Positions 1-8,892 of a stretch of DNA of 64,000 bases are shown here, piece by piece; position 1 is the stretch's first letter; every line of letters begins with the position of its first letter. The translations under genes and the position numbers were made by a program. Source of the stretch: Robbsia sp. KACC 23696 (lineage in GTDB: Bacteria; Pseudomonadota; Gammaproteobacteria; Burkholderiales; Burkholderiaceae); NCBI RefSeq assembly GCF_039852015.1, contig NZ_CP156626.1, positions 3,320,249-3,384,248 on the forward strand, written 5' to 3'. The notes under the pieces are model-generated. The model ran no database searches and was not told the DNA's origin. It saw only the letters and a program-made list of their open reading frames with translations.

Positions 1-174
1 TGATTCTTTCGTCGCGCAACGGCCTGCCAATCAGCCCGCCACGGGCTCACGCAGCCTCGCGTCGTCTCGCGCAGCTTACGGGGAAACGGGTACGGTTGTC
101 GAGCGCCACGCACCCTAACTGCACAACTTCACTACATTCACCGGTTTTCGCGCGTAAAAACCGCACCGCTGTCG
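1..174. other. Left edge, no gene seen
   Basis: No convincing reading frame, hairpin with a T run, or promoter was found between the window edge and the stop codon of pilQ. The frames that cross it are arginine- and proline-rich shadows. In related genomes aroK usually follows pilQ, but it is not in view. Confidence 0.5.
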
Positions 175-1812
175 CTAAACAGGCACATCCAACTCATCCG
201 ACTCCGGATTTGCCCCACCCGCGGTCGCGCGGGACATTTCCGTCGCCGGGTCAGCGGATCGGGGCGGCGGTGTCTGCCCGGTATCGATCGCGACGTCCGC
301 GCTCCGATTCGGCGATACCGCGGAATCGATGATCGCACGCTCATCGTCGACGTCGATGACCGTGGGCGTCAGCAGGATCACCAGCTCGACCTTTCGCTCG
401 CTTTTGGCGGTCCGGCGGAACAACGCCCCTAAAAACGGAATGTGTTGCAGCAGCGGCACGCCCACGACGTCACGCCGCGTTTCCTGCGAAAAAATCCCGC
501 CGATCGACACGGTGCCGCCATCCGCCACCTCCACTTGCGTCCGTACCTGTTTCGTATCGATGGCGAAGCCGGCGTCGGTCGCCGCCCCCAAGGTGTCCTT
601 GGCGACATCCACTTCCAGCAAAACGCGTCGATCCGGCGTGATGTGCGGGGTGACTTCCAATCGTAGGGCGGCACGCCGGAATTGAACGCTGCCGCCACTA
701 CCGCCCTCCTTTCCGTCCCTCCGACGTGACGCGCGACGCCCCTGATACGGTACTTCCGTACCTTGCTCGATCGTCGCTTTGTGGCGATCGGTCGTCACGA
801 CACGTGGGCTCGACAGGACCTTACCGCGCCCTTCCGACTCCAAGGCACTCAACTCCAGAGAGATCAACCTGTCCGCCCCCGCTTTGAACAAGGTAAAAGC
901 CGCCGTTGCCGGCGCGAGCCCTAAAATCGGCAGCGCCGCGGCGTCATAGAACGTGCCTCCCGGCGCGCGCAGTGCATCCGTTCCGCGGCCTCCGCCCACC
1001 GTCAATCGGGCCCCCAATTGCTGCGAAAAGCCCGCGTCGGCTTCGACGATTCGGGCTTCGATCAAGACCTGCCGCGCCGGAAGATCAAACGCCGCGACAA
1101 GCTCGGCGATATGCGCGAGACGCGCGGGCGTGTCGGTGACGAACAAGCGATTGGTCCGCGTATCGGCGCTCAACGCACCCCGCTTGGACAGCAGCAACTG
1201 GCCATCGCCGGCGATCAATTTCCGCATATCGTCGGCCCGTTGGTAATGCAAGGCGAACAGCCGGCTGGCCAGCGGGGCGTTATCGGCCTGCTTGGCCAGC
1301 GCATCGTCCCGGTCGCGAGATCGCTTTTCGATTTCGGCGGCGGGCGCAACCCACATCACACCGTGCGCGCGCTGGTAAGACAGGCCACGCGCCCGCAACA
1401 GCGCAGCGAAAGCGTCCTCCCACGGTACGTCGATCACATGCAGCGATACCTCGCCTTTGACGCCATCGGAGGTCACGATGTCCATCCCGGCGAACCGGGC
1501 AAAACCTTGCAAGACGTCCTGTAATGGCGCGCGGTCGACGTGCAAGGTGAGCCGTTCGGAGCGATGCGTAGCGACCACGTCGGACGCGGCCGCCGCGTCC
1601 GACGTGGCCGCCTCGACATCGGGCGCCCGGCTGGGCGTATCGCGCGACACGTCCATCGAGGAAGGCGGCGGCAGCACCAAGGCGTCGGCATGACGCTCAG
1701 CGGGACGCGTTCGCTCCGTCGCGCGTTCCGCGATCGCGAGCGGCGCCGCCAGGAGAGCGCCGGCAAACGCCAAACGCGCCAACGCGCGACGGCAAGACGT
1801 GTCGGCCCTCAT
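175..1812 (-). CDS. pilQ: Type IV pilus secretin PilQ (short form)
   Basis: Outer-membrane secretin through which the type IV pilus passes. The 545-residue protein has a signal peptide (about residues 1-30), an STN/N0-like domain (about 85-160), a short secretin N1 domain (about 180-245, with the N-R-L-F-V turn) and the secretin beta-barrel domain (about 315-487). The barrel domain carries the hallmark VPLLQHIPFLGALF at 452-465, followed by the ELVILLTP strand. The family is often about 700 residues because AMIN domains precede N0; here about 55 low-complexity residues replace them. The ATG overlaps the stop of the pilO/P gene in an ATGA, so translation is probably coupled. It is the last gene of the pilMNOPQ operon. 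HofQ-type competence secretins are equally short, so a DNA-uptake role is possible. Confidence 0.93.
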   Translation of the reverse strand: MRADTSCRRALARLAFAGALLAAPLAIAERATERTRPAERHADALVLPPPSSMDVSRDTPSRAPDVEAATSDAAAASDVVATHRSERLTLHVDRAPLQDVLQGFARFAGMDIVTSDGVKGEVSLHVIDVPWEDAFAALLRARGLSYQRAHGVMWVAPAAEIEKRSRDRDDALAKQADNAPLASRLFALHYQRADDMRKLIAGDGQLLLSKRGALSADTRTNRLFVTDTPARLAHIAELVAAFDLPARQVLIEARIVEADAGFSQQLGARLTVGGGRGTDALRAPGGTFYDAAALPILGLAPATAAFTLFKAGADRLISLELSALESEGRGKVLSSPRVVTTDRHKATIEQGTEVPYQGRRASRRRDGKEGGSGGSVQFRRAALRLEVTPHITPDRRVLLEVDVAKDTLGAATDAGFAIDTKQVRTQVEVADGGTVSIGGIFSQETRRDVVGVPLLQHIPFLGALFRRTAKSERKVELVILLTPTVIDVDDERAIIDSAVSPNRSADVAIDTGQTPPPRSADPATEMSRATAGGANPESDELDVPV

Positions 1813-3392
1813 GGCGTCCCGGCCGAATCGTGTCGCATCAGACGCACCACGAGATCGCCCCCGCCCAACAGCGGCCGCAGCCTTACCCGATCCGCCTCGA
1901 TTGCCATCACGCGCACATCGGCAAACGTCTCCCCGGCTCGGGCCAACGCCACCTGCTCGCGTTCGCCTCCGTTCCTCGCGGTCGCACCGGACCGGGATGC
2001 GCGCAAGCCGCGTGATGCGAGGCCGGCGCCATAACGCCCCAGCAGTACGGCACGCTGGCCACCGGATGCGTATGTCGCGAGCACGACGATATCGGTTTGC
2101 GCTTGCCCACGGCGTTGGAAGGGGTTGGCCGGCACCGCCGCATCAGATGCGGGAACGGGGCGCCTGGGCGCTTGCACGGCGCGCGCATCGCGCCCTGACG
2201 CGTGAAGCGGACGCGCCATGCTGCCGGCGCCAGCAACACCCGACGCCATGCGCGGTTTGTCGGCATCGATGAAGAAAAGCACCGCCTGCATCGCCAATCT
2301 CGATCCATTGCTGCCGTGATCGGGCATGATCTGCGCGGCCTGTACGATCACGGGCGGGCTTACCGCCCCGAGTGCGGCGAGGAAGGCGGCCATCGGTTCG
2401 AACGCGCCGCGAATGGCGATGCGCGCCACCCCTTGCTGCAAGGGCCGAGGGGAAACGGACAAAGGGTCTCCGACCGATTCCACCGCATCAAGACCTGATC
2501 GCGACGCAACGCCTTCTTCGACGTCCTCGCTAAGGGACCGGTGGTTGAGGGCGGTCATTGCGCTTCGCGTGTTCGCGGCGGCTGAATCACCGTCACCCTC
2601 ACCGACCGAGACGTCGAGCGACGCAGACCGCTCATCGACGACAAATCGATCGACGCTGACATCATGGCGTTTCGCCGTCTCGGAAATCCACTGCCCCCAC
2701 TGCGTGACAACCGCCCCCGCCCCCGTCCTCGCGCTATCGTCGCGCGGCGACGCGGCGGCCAATCCAAGCAATCGTGCACGATGACGCAAGCCGGATAACG
2801 CCGCCTCGGCACGTGTGCCGGACACGATTGCCGCCGCCCTGTCCGCAACGGAAAAGCGAGCCCAGCGCAGCGTGGCGGCCGACGAAACAGCGGCATCGGA
2901 AGCGTCCTCGCCGCCTACATTCGCGATCGCAGCGTGCGCGGTATCGGTATCGGCATCGCTCGCCTCACTGTCTGCCGCGGTCCCTGCAAAGCGCAAGATG
3001 GTCAGCGCGGCATCGGACACCCCCTCCGTCATCCGCGGCAGCCGGGTTTCGATCGGCTGCGCGCTCACATCGGCGAGCGCCTCGTCGGCGAACAACGTCG
3101 GCGACGATGTGCCGAATTGGGCCGCGACGTCCTCTGCTGCCGCGAGCACCCCTTGATCGGCGGGTGTCGCCCGCTGCCACGCGAGCCCGCCCATCCACGC
3201 ATGCCCGACAACCGCGATCGTGCACGCCATCCCGCCCCAGACGGCGATACGCCCGATCCATGGCCAGGCGTGAAACGCGACTGGCGCGGCAAACCAGGGC
3301 AAGCGCTCGGCAAGCCAGGCAAAACGCGGCAAGAGCACGGCGGCCCATGGCTGCGCGGCGCGCACCCCGTCCCAATCGTTCGGCGCCGTCAT
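1809..3392 (-). CDS. pilO/pilP: PilO-PilP fusion, pilus inner-membrane/lipoprotein component
   Basis: A single 527-residue frame covers what are normally two genes. It has one membrane segment (about 47-70), a long acidic low-complexity region (about 85-310), a PilO-like C-terminal domain (about 318-378, IAIRGAF then LAMQAVLFFID), a proline-rich linker, and a PilP-like domain (about 418-520, ANPFQRR then ADVRVMAIEADRVRLR). The start is the ATG preceded by GCAGGAG and overlapping the pilN stop in ATGA; reading upstream of it would invade pilN. PilO and PilP form the periplasmic link between PilMN and the PilQ secretin, so a fused form would keep them at 1:1. No lipobox is visible, unlike free PilP. 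Homology was judged by eye. Confidence 0.75.
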   Translation of the reverse strand: MTAPNDWDGVRAAQPWAAVLLPRFAWLAERLPWFAAPVAFHAWPWIGRIAVWGGMACTIAVVGHAWMGGLAWQRATPADQGVLAAAEDVAAQFGTSSPTLFADEALADVSAQPIETRLPRMTEGVSDAALTILRFAGTAADSEASDADTDTAHAAIANVGGEDASDAAVSSAATLRWARFSVADRAAAIVSGTRAEAALSGLRHRARLLGLAAASPRDDSARTGAGAVVTQWGQWISETAKRHDVSVDRFVVDERSASLDVSVGEGDGDSAAANTRSAMTALNHRSLSEDVEEGVASRSGLDAVESVGDPLSVSPRPLQQGVARIAIRGAFEPMAAFLAALGAVSPPVIVQAAQIMPDHGSNGSRLAMQAVLFFIDADKPRMASGVAGAGSMARPLHASGRDARAVQAPRRPVPASDAAVPANPFQRRGQAQTDIVVLATYASGGQRAVLLGRYGAGLASRGLRASRSGATARNGGEREQVALARAGETFADVRVMAIEADRVRLRPLLGGGDLVVRLMRHDSAGTP

Positions 3393-4426
3393 TGCGGTGC
3401 TCCTGCGCTCGGGCTCGTCGACACACGGCCGAATAAACTGACCCGAAAGCGTATCGGCGACGATGGCGTGGCTTCGGACGGCTGAGCGGCCGAGCGACCG
3501 CCCCATACAGAGGGCGTCGGACGCGCGGTTTCGCGCAAGAACGCATCGACGATCACCGCGGCAATACGCGCATCGCGCTCTAAAGCCGTTATCCACTTGC
3601 GCACCGAGGCCGCGTCGTCGGCAATCCCCTCCACCGTGAGCGCAAGCGGCGTCGTACGCGGCAGCACGCGAAGCAGTGCCGCATCGGCAGAACGATCGCG
3701 GCGCAAATCGAATGCGTCCGCCGAAAAATACGGCGGCGCGGCGTCATCGGACGCATGCTTCATGACGACCGTGCCGTCGACGGAAGCCCCTTCTGCGACA
3801 GCCCTCGCCTCCACGCTCGGCAATGGCGTGTCCGGGTCATCGGACGGGCGCTCCTTTGCGTCGTTCGGCGCGTCCCCGATGCCGCTCTGCGGTGCAGCCC
3901 CGCGCGGCGATGCGTGGTCCGATAAGTGATCCGGATCGGGCGCGCTGCGATAGTTGTCCATCGGGAGGCGCAACGATCGAACCGTTTCCCCACGATCAAA
4001 GGGCACCGGCGCACCGGTCCAATACGGCTTGCCGGCCGCGTGATAATGCATTCGCTGCAAAGCCAGCGCCGGCGTGGCCGCACGTGCCGATGCATCGAGC
4101 AGGCCCTGAAGCGCCCAACGCCGGTCATCGAACCCGTCAAGTAAGGTCGTTCTTGCCGCCGCATGATCGAGCAAGGAGACAAGATGCGCGGCCTCTCGCC
4201 AAACAGGCGCCAGCGATCGCGCACGGTCTCGCAAAAGCGCACGATGCCGCCCTTGGTCCTCGGTCCCGACACGCTGACGCCACGTCCCGATGCCGTCCAG
4301 TACGAACAGCATCATCGCCCCGCACAACAGCGCGCCGAGCCAGCCCCACAGCTGGCGCTGCCGTGCACGGGCCAGGCGACGCGCACGCGGCAGCGCGATC
4401 AGATCGAAGCCATCGACATAGGGCAT
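3389..4426 (-). CDS. pilN: PilN-like pilus assembly protein
   Basis: Bitopic inner-membrane protein of the type IV pilus alignment complex; its cytoplasmic N-terminus binds PilM. The 345 residues contain a short cytoplasmic head (MPYVDGFDLIALPR), a membrane segment at about 27-46, a helical stretch, and a C-terminal region (LTVEGIADDAASVRKWITAL) like the PilN ferredoxin-type domain. A charged, proline-rich insert at about 155-235 makes it longer than the usual near-200 residues. The start was chosen because it lies 5 nt after the pilM stop with GGTGAG ahead; longer starts would run inside pilM. Assignment rests on operon position plus topology, because sequence conservation in PilN is low. 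Confidence 0.8.
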   Translation of the reverse strand: MPYVDGFDLIALPRARRLARARQRQLWGWLGALLCGAMMLFVLDGIGTWRQRVGTEDQGRHRALLRDRARSLAPVWREAAHLVSLLDHAAARTTLLDGFDDRRWALQGLLDASARAATPALALQRMHYHAAGKPYWTGAPVPFDRGETVRSLRLPMDNYRSAPDPDHLSDHASPRGAAPQSGIGDAPNDAKERPSDDPDTPLPSVEARAVAEGASVDGTVVMKHASDDAAPPYFSADAFDLRRDRSADAALLRVLPRTTPLALTVEGIADDAASVRKWITALERDARIAAVIVDAFLRETARPTPSVWGGRSAAQPSEATPSSPIRFRVSLFGRVSTSPSAGAPQ

Positions 4427-4431
4427 ATCGC

Positions 4432-5583
4432 TCACCGCACCAGGCCGCCAGCCAAGCCATGCAATGCCGCGCCCAAGGCCACCGAGCAATCGATCGTCGC
4501 GGCCTCGGCGGGCAGATCGCAATGCAAGCGGCACGTGCTAGCGTCGAAGCGGATGACCGGGAAATCGACCGTCCGCGTCAATGCAGCCATGCCGCCTAGC
4601 GCGGTCAATGCCGGATCGTGACCACACACGATCATCACCGCGGGGCGATGTTCCTGTGCGTGCAGGACGGTCCGCAGTGCGACGCACCACGCGTCGGCGC
4701 CCACCGTTGCGATGGCGGGAAGCGTGCAGGGCAATGCAGCCGAACCCGGCCGATCGGCGGCAAACGTCCAGGCCTTCGCCGCCGTTTCGCCACACCATAG
4801 GCAGGCCAAGTGGAATGCCTCCGCCTCCCCCTCCGATACGTCACCGGCATCGCCGTCTGCGCCGCCCCCCATCACCTCGACGGGCCGCTGCAGGCAATGC
4901 GCGACGACGAAACGGCAAGCGCGCAGCGCCGACTCCGCGGCATCGACCAAACCCTGCAAGCGGATGCCCGCATGATCGGCCAACGCGTCCCGCACACTCA
5001 GATAGTGCGACTGCGCCGCGGTCAGCGTCAGTTTCGACCTGTCGTGCGCCGATACGCGCCAATCCACCAGCAAGTCGGCGTCCTCGAGCCCGCTGATGCG
5101 CTGCGCGTGCCACCGAATCCAGGGACCCAGTGCGTCCGTCACGGCGGATGTTTCCGGATGCGTCACCGTGTAGCCCGGCAACAAGGACTCCCAGGCCAAC
5201 TCTCGCGACAAGACCACCGATGGACACAAGGCCATCGAGAACGAGGCGCTCGGATCCGACAGCGGATGCGTCTGAAGCACGTCCCGCAGCATGGCGCCCA
5301 CTTCCTCGGGCGCCAGGATATCGGTCCCATCGACCAGACCCGGCGGCAACGGGACATGCCGGACTTCGTCGACACAGATACGCGCCAACGACGCCCCGCC
5401 GGCGCAGAGCGCGGATAAACACACCAAGTGCACGTTTGCCTGATCGAGTTCGATACCCCAGGCACGACACAGTCGGCCTTCTCCGTCGCGCGATGTGCGC
5501 TGCGTATTGCGCGCCAACACGGCCCCAATGGCCTGCAACCATTGCGGCGCATGCCGCCGCCCCTCCCCCCTGTTTGGTCTCAC
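4432..5583 (-). CDS. pilM: PilM-like actin-fold pilus assembly protein
   Basis: First gene of the pilus operon; PilM is a cytoplasmic actin/FtsA-like ATP-binding protein that recruits PilN. The 383-residue frame has features of the family (GIELDQANVHLVCLS for phosphate-1, LLVDWRVSAHDRS, MIVCGHDPALTALGG, and a C-terminal SVALGAALHGL helix) but diverges strongly. The start is GTG, supported by GGGGGAG seven bases upstream and by the absence of a nearby ATG. An acidic glycine-rich loop (ADGDAGDVSEGEAE) interrupts it. The gene diverges from mrcA across about 300 bp. Confidence 0.75.
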   Translation of the reverse strand: MRPNRGEGRRHAPQWLQAIGAVLARNTQRTSRDGEGRLCRAWGIELDQANVHLVCLSALCAGGASLARICVDEVRHVPLPPGLVDGTDILAPEEVGAMLRDVLQTHPLSDPSASFSMALCPSVVLSRELAWESLLPGYTVTHPETSAVTDALGPWIRWHAQRISGLEDADLLVDWRVSAHDRSKLTLTAAQSHYLSVRDALADHAGIRLQGLVDAAESALRACRFVVAHCLQRPVEVMGGGADGDAGDVSEGEAEAFHLACLWCGETAAKAWTFAADRPGSAALPCTLPAIATVGADAWCVALRTVLHAQEHRPAVMIVCGHDPALTALGGMAALTRTVDFPVIRFDASTCRLHCDLPAEAATIDCSVALGAALHGLAGGLVR

Positions 5584-5892
5584 GTGTGCTCCCCCGATCC
5601 CCTCCGTTCATCGACCCCGTCTGCGCCGCGCACTGCCCGGGCAAACGATGAAGCGATTGTCGGGCGCGATGCCGCGTCGGGACAGCTAGCCCTTCGACCG
5701 ATGCGAAACCGCATAAGACAAACCGCAGAACACGTCGGAACGGGCGGTTCGCCATGCAACGCCCGACGTCGGCACGTCACCGATACGCGTGCCTGCCGCG
5801 CTTCGACCTAGGCCTTTCGGGAAAAGCGCACGTCCCGCGCCGCCGCAGCGAGCAGGGGCGGACTATAATGACCCTCCACCTTACAATTTGTA
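5584..5892. other. Divergent intergenic region pilM/mrcA
   Basis: It separates two divergent genes and should hold promoters in both directions. It has no credible reading frame. The only recognisable element is a TATAAT box near the mrcA end, listed separately, and a 13-base palindrome (TTACAA-T-TTGTAA, 5882-5894) that runs into the mrcA start codon. No clear promoter for pilM was found. Confidence 0.5.
5864..5869 (+). promoter_or_regulatory. Putative -10 box of mrcA
   Basis: Perfect TATAAT 24 bases before the mrcA ATG. No matching -35 hexamer lies 16-18 bases upstream, so an activator or a weak -35 is implied. The transcript leader would be only about 15 nt, and no Shine-Dalgarno is visible before the ATG. 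Confidence 0.45.
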
Positions 5893-8181
5893 ATGTCAAA
5901 TAACTCAGATCGACGCGACGAGACAGTCAGGGGCGACGCCGCATTGCGTCCCGCAATGGGAGCGGGAGCACGATCGGACGCCCACACGGCGCCGCCCGCC
6001 GGCGACGATGCCCGCCGCTCCCTATCCGCGCGCCGAGCGCGCGCGACGGGCGCGCCGCCCGCGTCGCCGCGACGCTCGGTCGGCGGCGGCATCGCGCTGG
6101 CGCTCGCCCTATCGCTCGGTGGGCTCGCCCTGGCTGCGACGCTGGTGGGCGCCTTCGCGGTCGTGCTTTGCATGCAACGGCTGCCGGCACTCGACGTCGT
6201 GACCGATTACCGACCGAAGATTCCGATGCGCATTTACAGCGCGGATCATGTGCTGCTGGGAGAGTTCGGCGAGGAACGCCGGGAATTCATTCGTCTGCAG
6301 GACGTGCCGCAGCCGCTACGCGACGCGGTACTTGCCATCGAGGACGACCGTTTCTACCAGCATGGCGGTGTCGATTACACCGGCATCGCTCGCGCGCTTT
6401 TCGTCAATGTCGCCCATGGGAATCGCCAGGGCGGCAGCACGATCACGATGCAGGTCGCACGGAACTTTTTCCTTTCGAGCGAGAAGACCTATACGCGTAA
6501 ACTCTATGAAATCCTGCTGGCGATCAAGATCGAAGCAGCGCTTTCGAAGGACCAGATCCTGGAGCTTTACCTGAACCAGATCTATCTCGGTCAGCGCGCC
6601 TATGGCTTCGCAGCCGCCGCGCATGTGTACTTTGGGAAACCGCTGAAGGATCTGTCGCTTGCACAGCAGGCGATGTTGGCCGGGCTACCCAAAGCCCCGT
6701 CGACGACCAATCCGGTGACCAATCCGGGGCGCGCGGAACAAAGACAACGGGTCGTGTTGAAGCGGATGCGGGATCTCGACTATATCGATGCCACGGCCTA
6801 CCAGGCCGCCCTGGCGGCACCGCTGGCCTTGCGGCCGCCCTCGACGGAAACGCGCGTGGAAGCCAGCTATGTCGTCGAACTGGTCCGCCAGCAAATGTTG
6901 GCGCGCTATCCGCAGGACAGCTATACCCGCGGCTATACGGTAACCACGACCTTGGTGGCCGGCGATCAAGAAGCCGCGAACGAGGCCGTGCGCAAAGCGG
7001 TGGATCGATTCGACGGACCCGGTCCCGCCGCGCGTGAGGCCGCCCGCGCCGCGTCGGCCGCCATCGCGCCACGGCCCCGTGCAGCCGGTGTGGAGGCCGC
7101 CCTGATCGCGATCACGCCGCAGACTGGCGCCATTCGCGCGATGGTCGGCGGCGCGGACTTCGCACGCAACCAATTCAACCATGTGACGCAGGCGTGGCGG
7201 CAACCCGGTTCCGCGTTTAAACCCTTCGTCTATGCGGCCGCGCTGGAGCACGGCGTCGGTCCTGCCACACTCGTCGACGACGGGCCATTCGAGTTGCAGG
7301 CCGACCGGGCCGGTGGGAAGGCCTGGCGTCCGAAAAACTATGGCGGCACGTTCGGCGAGCAGACCACGCTACGCACGGCCCTGATGAAATCGCGCAATCT
7401 GGTGACGGTGCGAGTGATGCAGCATCTCGGCCCCAGCGCGGTACAGGATTACGTCACGCGCTTCGGTTTCGATCCGCAGCGTAACCCCGCCTATCTGTCG
7501 ACGGCACTGGGCGCGGGCGCCACGACGCCGCTGCAATTGGCCTCAGCCTATGCGGTATTTGCAAACGGCGGCTATCGCATCAACCCCTACCTGATCAGCG
7601 AAGTGACGACGAACGATGGCGCCATCGTGCTGCAGGCCGCACCGCGCGTCGCCGGCTTCAACGCGAAACGGGTGATCGCCCCCGGCATTGCCTACATCAT
7701 GCAGGACATGCTCCACGACACGGCAACCCGCGGCACGGCGGCCGGGACAAATGCATTGCATCGTACCGATCTGGCAGCCAAGACCGGTACGACCAACGAA
7801 TCACGCGACACCTGGTTCGCCGGATTTCACCCGTCGCTGGTGGCGGTGGCATGGATGGGGTTCGATCAGCCGCGCTCGCTGGGCCGGCGCGCTACCGGCT
7901 CGGTCCTCGCGCTGCCGATCTGGAGCGACTACATGGGCGCCGCCTTGCGCGGCAAACCGAACCAGACGGCGTCGATGCCGTCGGACGTCACCCGCCATCA
8001 AGGCGAGCTCTATTTCGACGGCAAACTCCCCGGCGCCGGCTTTGTTGCCAGTATCACGCTGCCGGGCGACAGACTGTATGCCGTCGAAGGCCCTGCAGGC
8101 CCGACACCGGCACCGGCACCGGCAACCGAGGCGGAGCGCAACAGCGTGATGCAGCAATTCAGCAACGATCTGTTCGACTGA
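5893..8181 (+). CDS. mrcA: Penicillin-binding protein 1A (PBP1A)
   Basis: Bifunctional peptidoglycan synthase: an N-terminal GT51 glycosyltransferase and a C-terminal transpeptidase, anchored in the inner membrane. Visible are a basic cytoplasmic tail (1-62), the membrane anchor (64-93), GT51 motifs EDDRFYQHGGVD (catalytic Glu150) and GGSTITMQ (180-187), and transpeptidase motifs SAFK (Ser440, Lys443), SRN (500-502) and KTGTT (630-634). Only about 80 residues lie between the two catalytic domains, so the OB-like insert seen in E. coli PBP1A is probably reduced or absent. The cytoplasmic tail, rich in Arg/Ala, is longer than usual. The ATG lacks a Shine-Dalgarno; an ATG at codon 22 is the alternative. 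The divergent position next to pilM is typical of the group. Confidence 0.96.
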   Translation: MSNNSDRRDETVRGDAALRPAMGAGARSDAHTAPPAGDDARRSLSARRARATGAPPASPRRSVGGGIALALALSLGGLALAATLVGAFAVVLCMQRLPALDVVTDYRPKIPMRIYSADHVLLGEFGEERREFIRLQDVPQPLRDAVLAIEDDRFYQHGGVDYTGIARALFVNVAHGNRQGGSTITMQVARNFFLSSEKTYTRKLYEILLAIKIEAALSKDQILELYLNQIYLGQRAYGFAAAAHVYFGKPLKDLSLAQQAMLAGLPKAPSTTNPVTNPGRAEQRQRVVLKRMRDLDYIDATAYQAALAAPLALRPPSTETRVEASYVVELVRQQMLARYPQDSYTRGYTVTTTLVAGDQEAANEAVRKAVDRFDGPGPAAREAARAASAAIAPRPRAAGVEAALIAITPQTGAIRAMVGGADFARNQFNHVTQAWRQPGSAFKPFVYAAALEHGVGPATLVDDGPFELQADRAGGKAWRPKNYGGTFGEQTTLRTALMKSRNLVTVRVMQHLGPSAVQDYVTRFGFDPQRNPAYLSTALGAGATTPLQLASAYAVFANGGYRINPYLISEVTTNDGAIVLQAAPRVAGFNAKRVIAPGIAYIMQDMLHDTATRGTAAGTNALHRTDLAAKTGTTNESRDTWFAGFHPSLVAVAWMGFDQPRSLGRRATGSVLALPIWSDYMGAALRGKPNQTASMPSDVTRHQGELYFDGKLPGAGFVASITLPGDRLYAVEGPAGPTPAPAPATEAERNSVMQQFSNDLFD

Positions 8182-8211
8182 GCCGCAGCGGCCCAGGATC
8201 GAACCGCCCTG

Positions 8212-8535
8212 TCACGCCGCGGGTTCGAATACCACCGCCTCGCCGGCAATCTGCGACGCTTCGCGTGACAGCACCGCGAAGAATTCGTCGCCGGAACGGG
8301 TATCACGCCACGTGTCGCCATCGAACTTGAAGTGATAGCCGCCGGTTTTCGAGGCAATCCAGATCTCGTGCATCGGCTGCTGCAGATTGACGATGATTTT
8401 CGCCCCGCTCTCGAATTCCAGCGACAGCACATTGCCGCTGCGCTCGCATTCGATATCGGCTGCCACGTCGTCCGCACCGTACTCGATTGCCGCCAGGACG
8501 GCCTCGGCACGGGTCATGTATTCGGTATCGCTCAT
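8212..8535 (-). CDS. cyaY: Frataxin homolog CyaY
   Basis: Iron-binding regulator of Fe-S cluster assembly, acting with IscS in the cytosol. The 107 residues match the family length and show the acidic first helix ([20 protein letters not shown]), the sheet with ILNLQQP-type turn ([16 protein letters not shown]) and the GGYHF...W.DTR..DEFF stretch. The start ATG is preceded by GTGGAG at six bases; upstream in-frame codons lack such a site. It is convergent with mrcA (30 bp apart) and divergent from lptM with only 36 bp between start codons, so the two promoters must overlap. Confidence 0.95.
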   Translation of the reverse strand: MSDTEYMTRAEAVLAAIEYGADDVAADIECERSGNVLSLEFESGAKIIVNLQQPMHEIWIASKTGGYHFKFDGDTWRDTRSGDEFFAVLSREASQIAGEAVVFEPAA

Positions 8536-8571
8536 GCTACACTCCACGCTTGGTTTTTCTGACCATTTATC

Positions 8572-8892
8572 ATGCGATCCGCCTTGTTCCGTCACTGTTC
8601 CCCCGCTTCCACCATGCCCGCGCAGGCCACTGTCCAGAACACCGAGCAGACCCGCGGCGCACTGCGCCGCCTGTCGTCTGCCGCGATTGTAGCGTTTGTG
8701 GCATTGCCCCTGCTGGCCGCATGTGGTCAGCGCGGCCCCTTATACCTGCCGACGGTGCCGCCGCTGCCCGCGCCGCCGCAGGCTAGCGGTTACGCAACGC
8801 CGAATAACAACACCGCAACGGCGAACGGCGCAAACGACGCGCAACCGTCGGACGCGGCGAAGTCGAGCCGCGCCAAGGGAGCGCAACAATGA
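8572..8892 (+). CDS. lptM: LptM-type small lipoprotein
   Basis: Small outer-membrane lipoprotein of the LptM (YifL) family, which helps LptD mature in E. coli. It has a hydrophobic signal segment ending in the lipobox LLAAC (Cys51), followed by GQRGPLYLP, the family signature. The tail is Ala/Asn/Thr-rich and unstructured. The N-region before the hydrophobic core is long; a start at the ATG of codon 15 would give a more normal signal peptide, and neither has a clear Shine-Dalgarno. It overlaps lysA in ATGA, the same cyaY/lptM/biosynthesis-gene order as in enterics, where dapF takes the place of lysA. Confidence 0.88.
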   Translation: MRSALFRHCSPASTMPAQATVQNTEQTRGALRRLSSAAIVAFVALPLLAACGQRGPLYLPTVPPLPAPPQASGYATPNNNTATANGANDAQPSDAAKSSRAKGAQQ

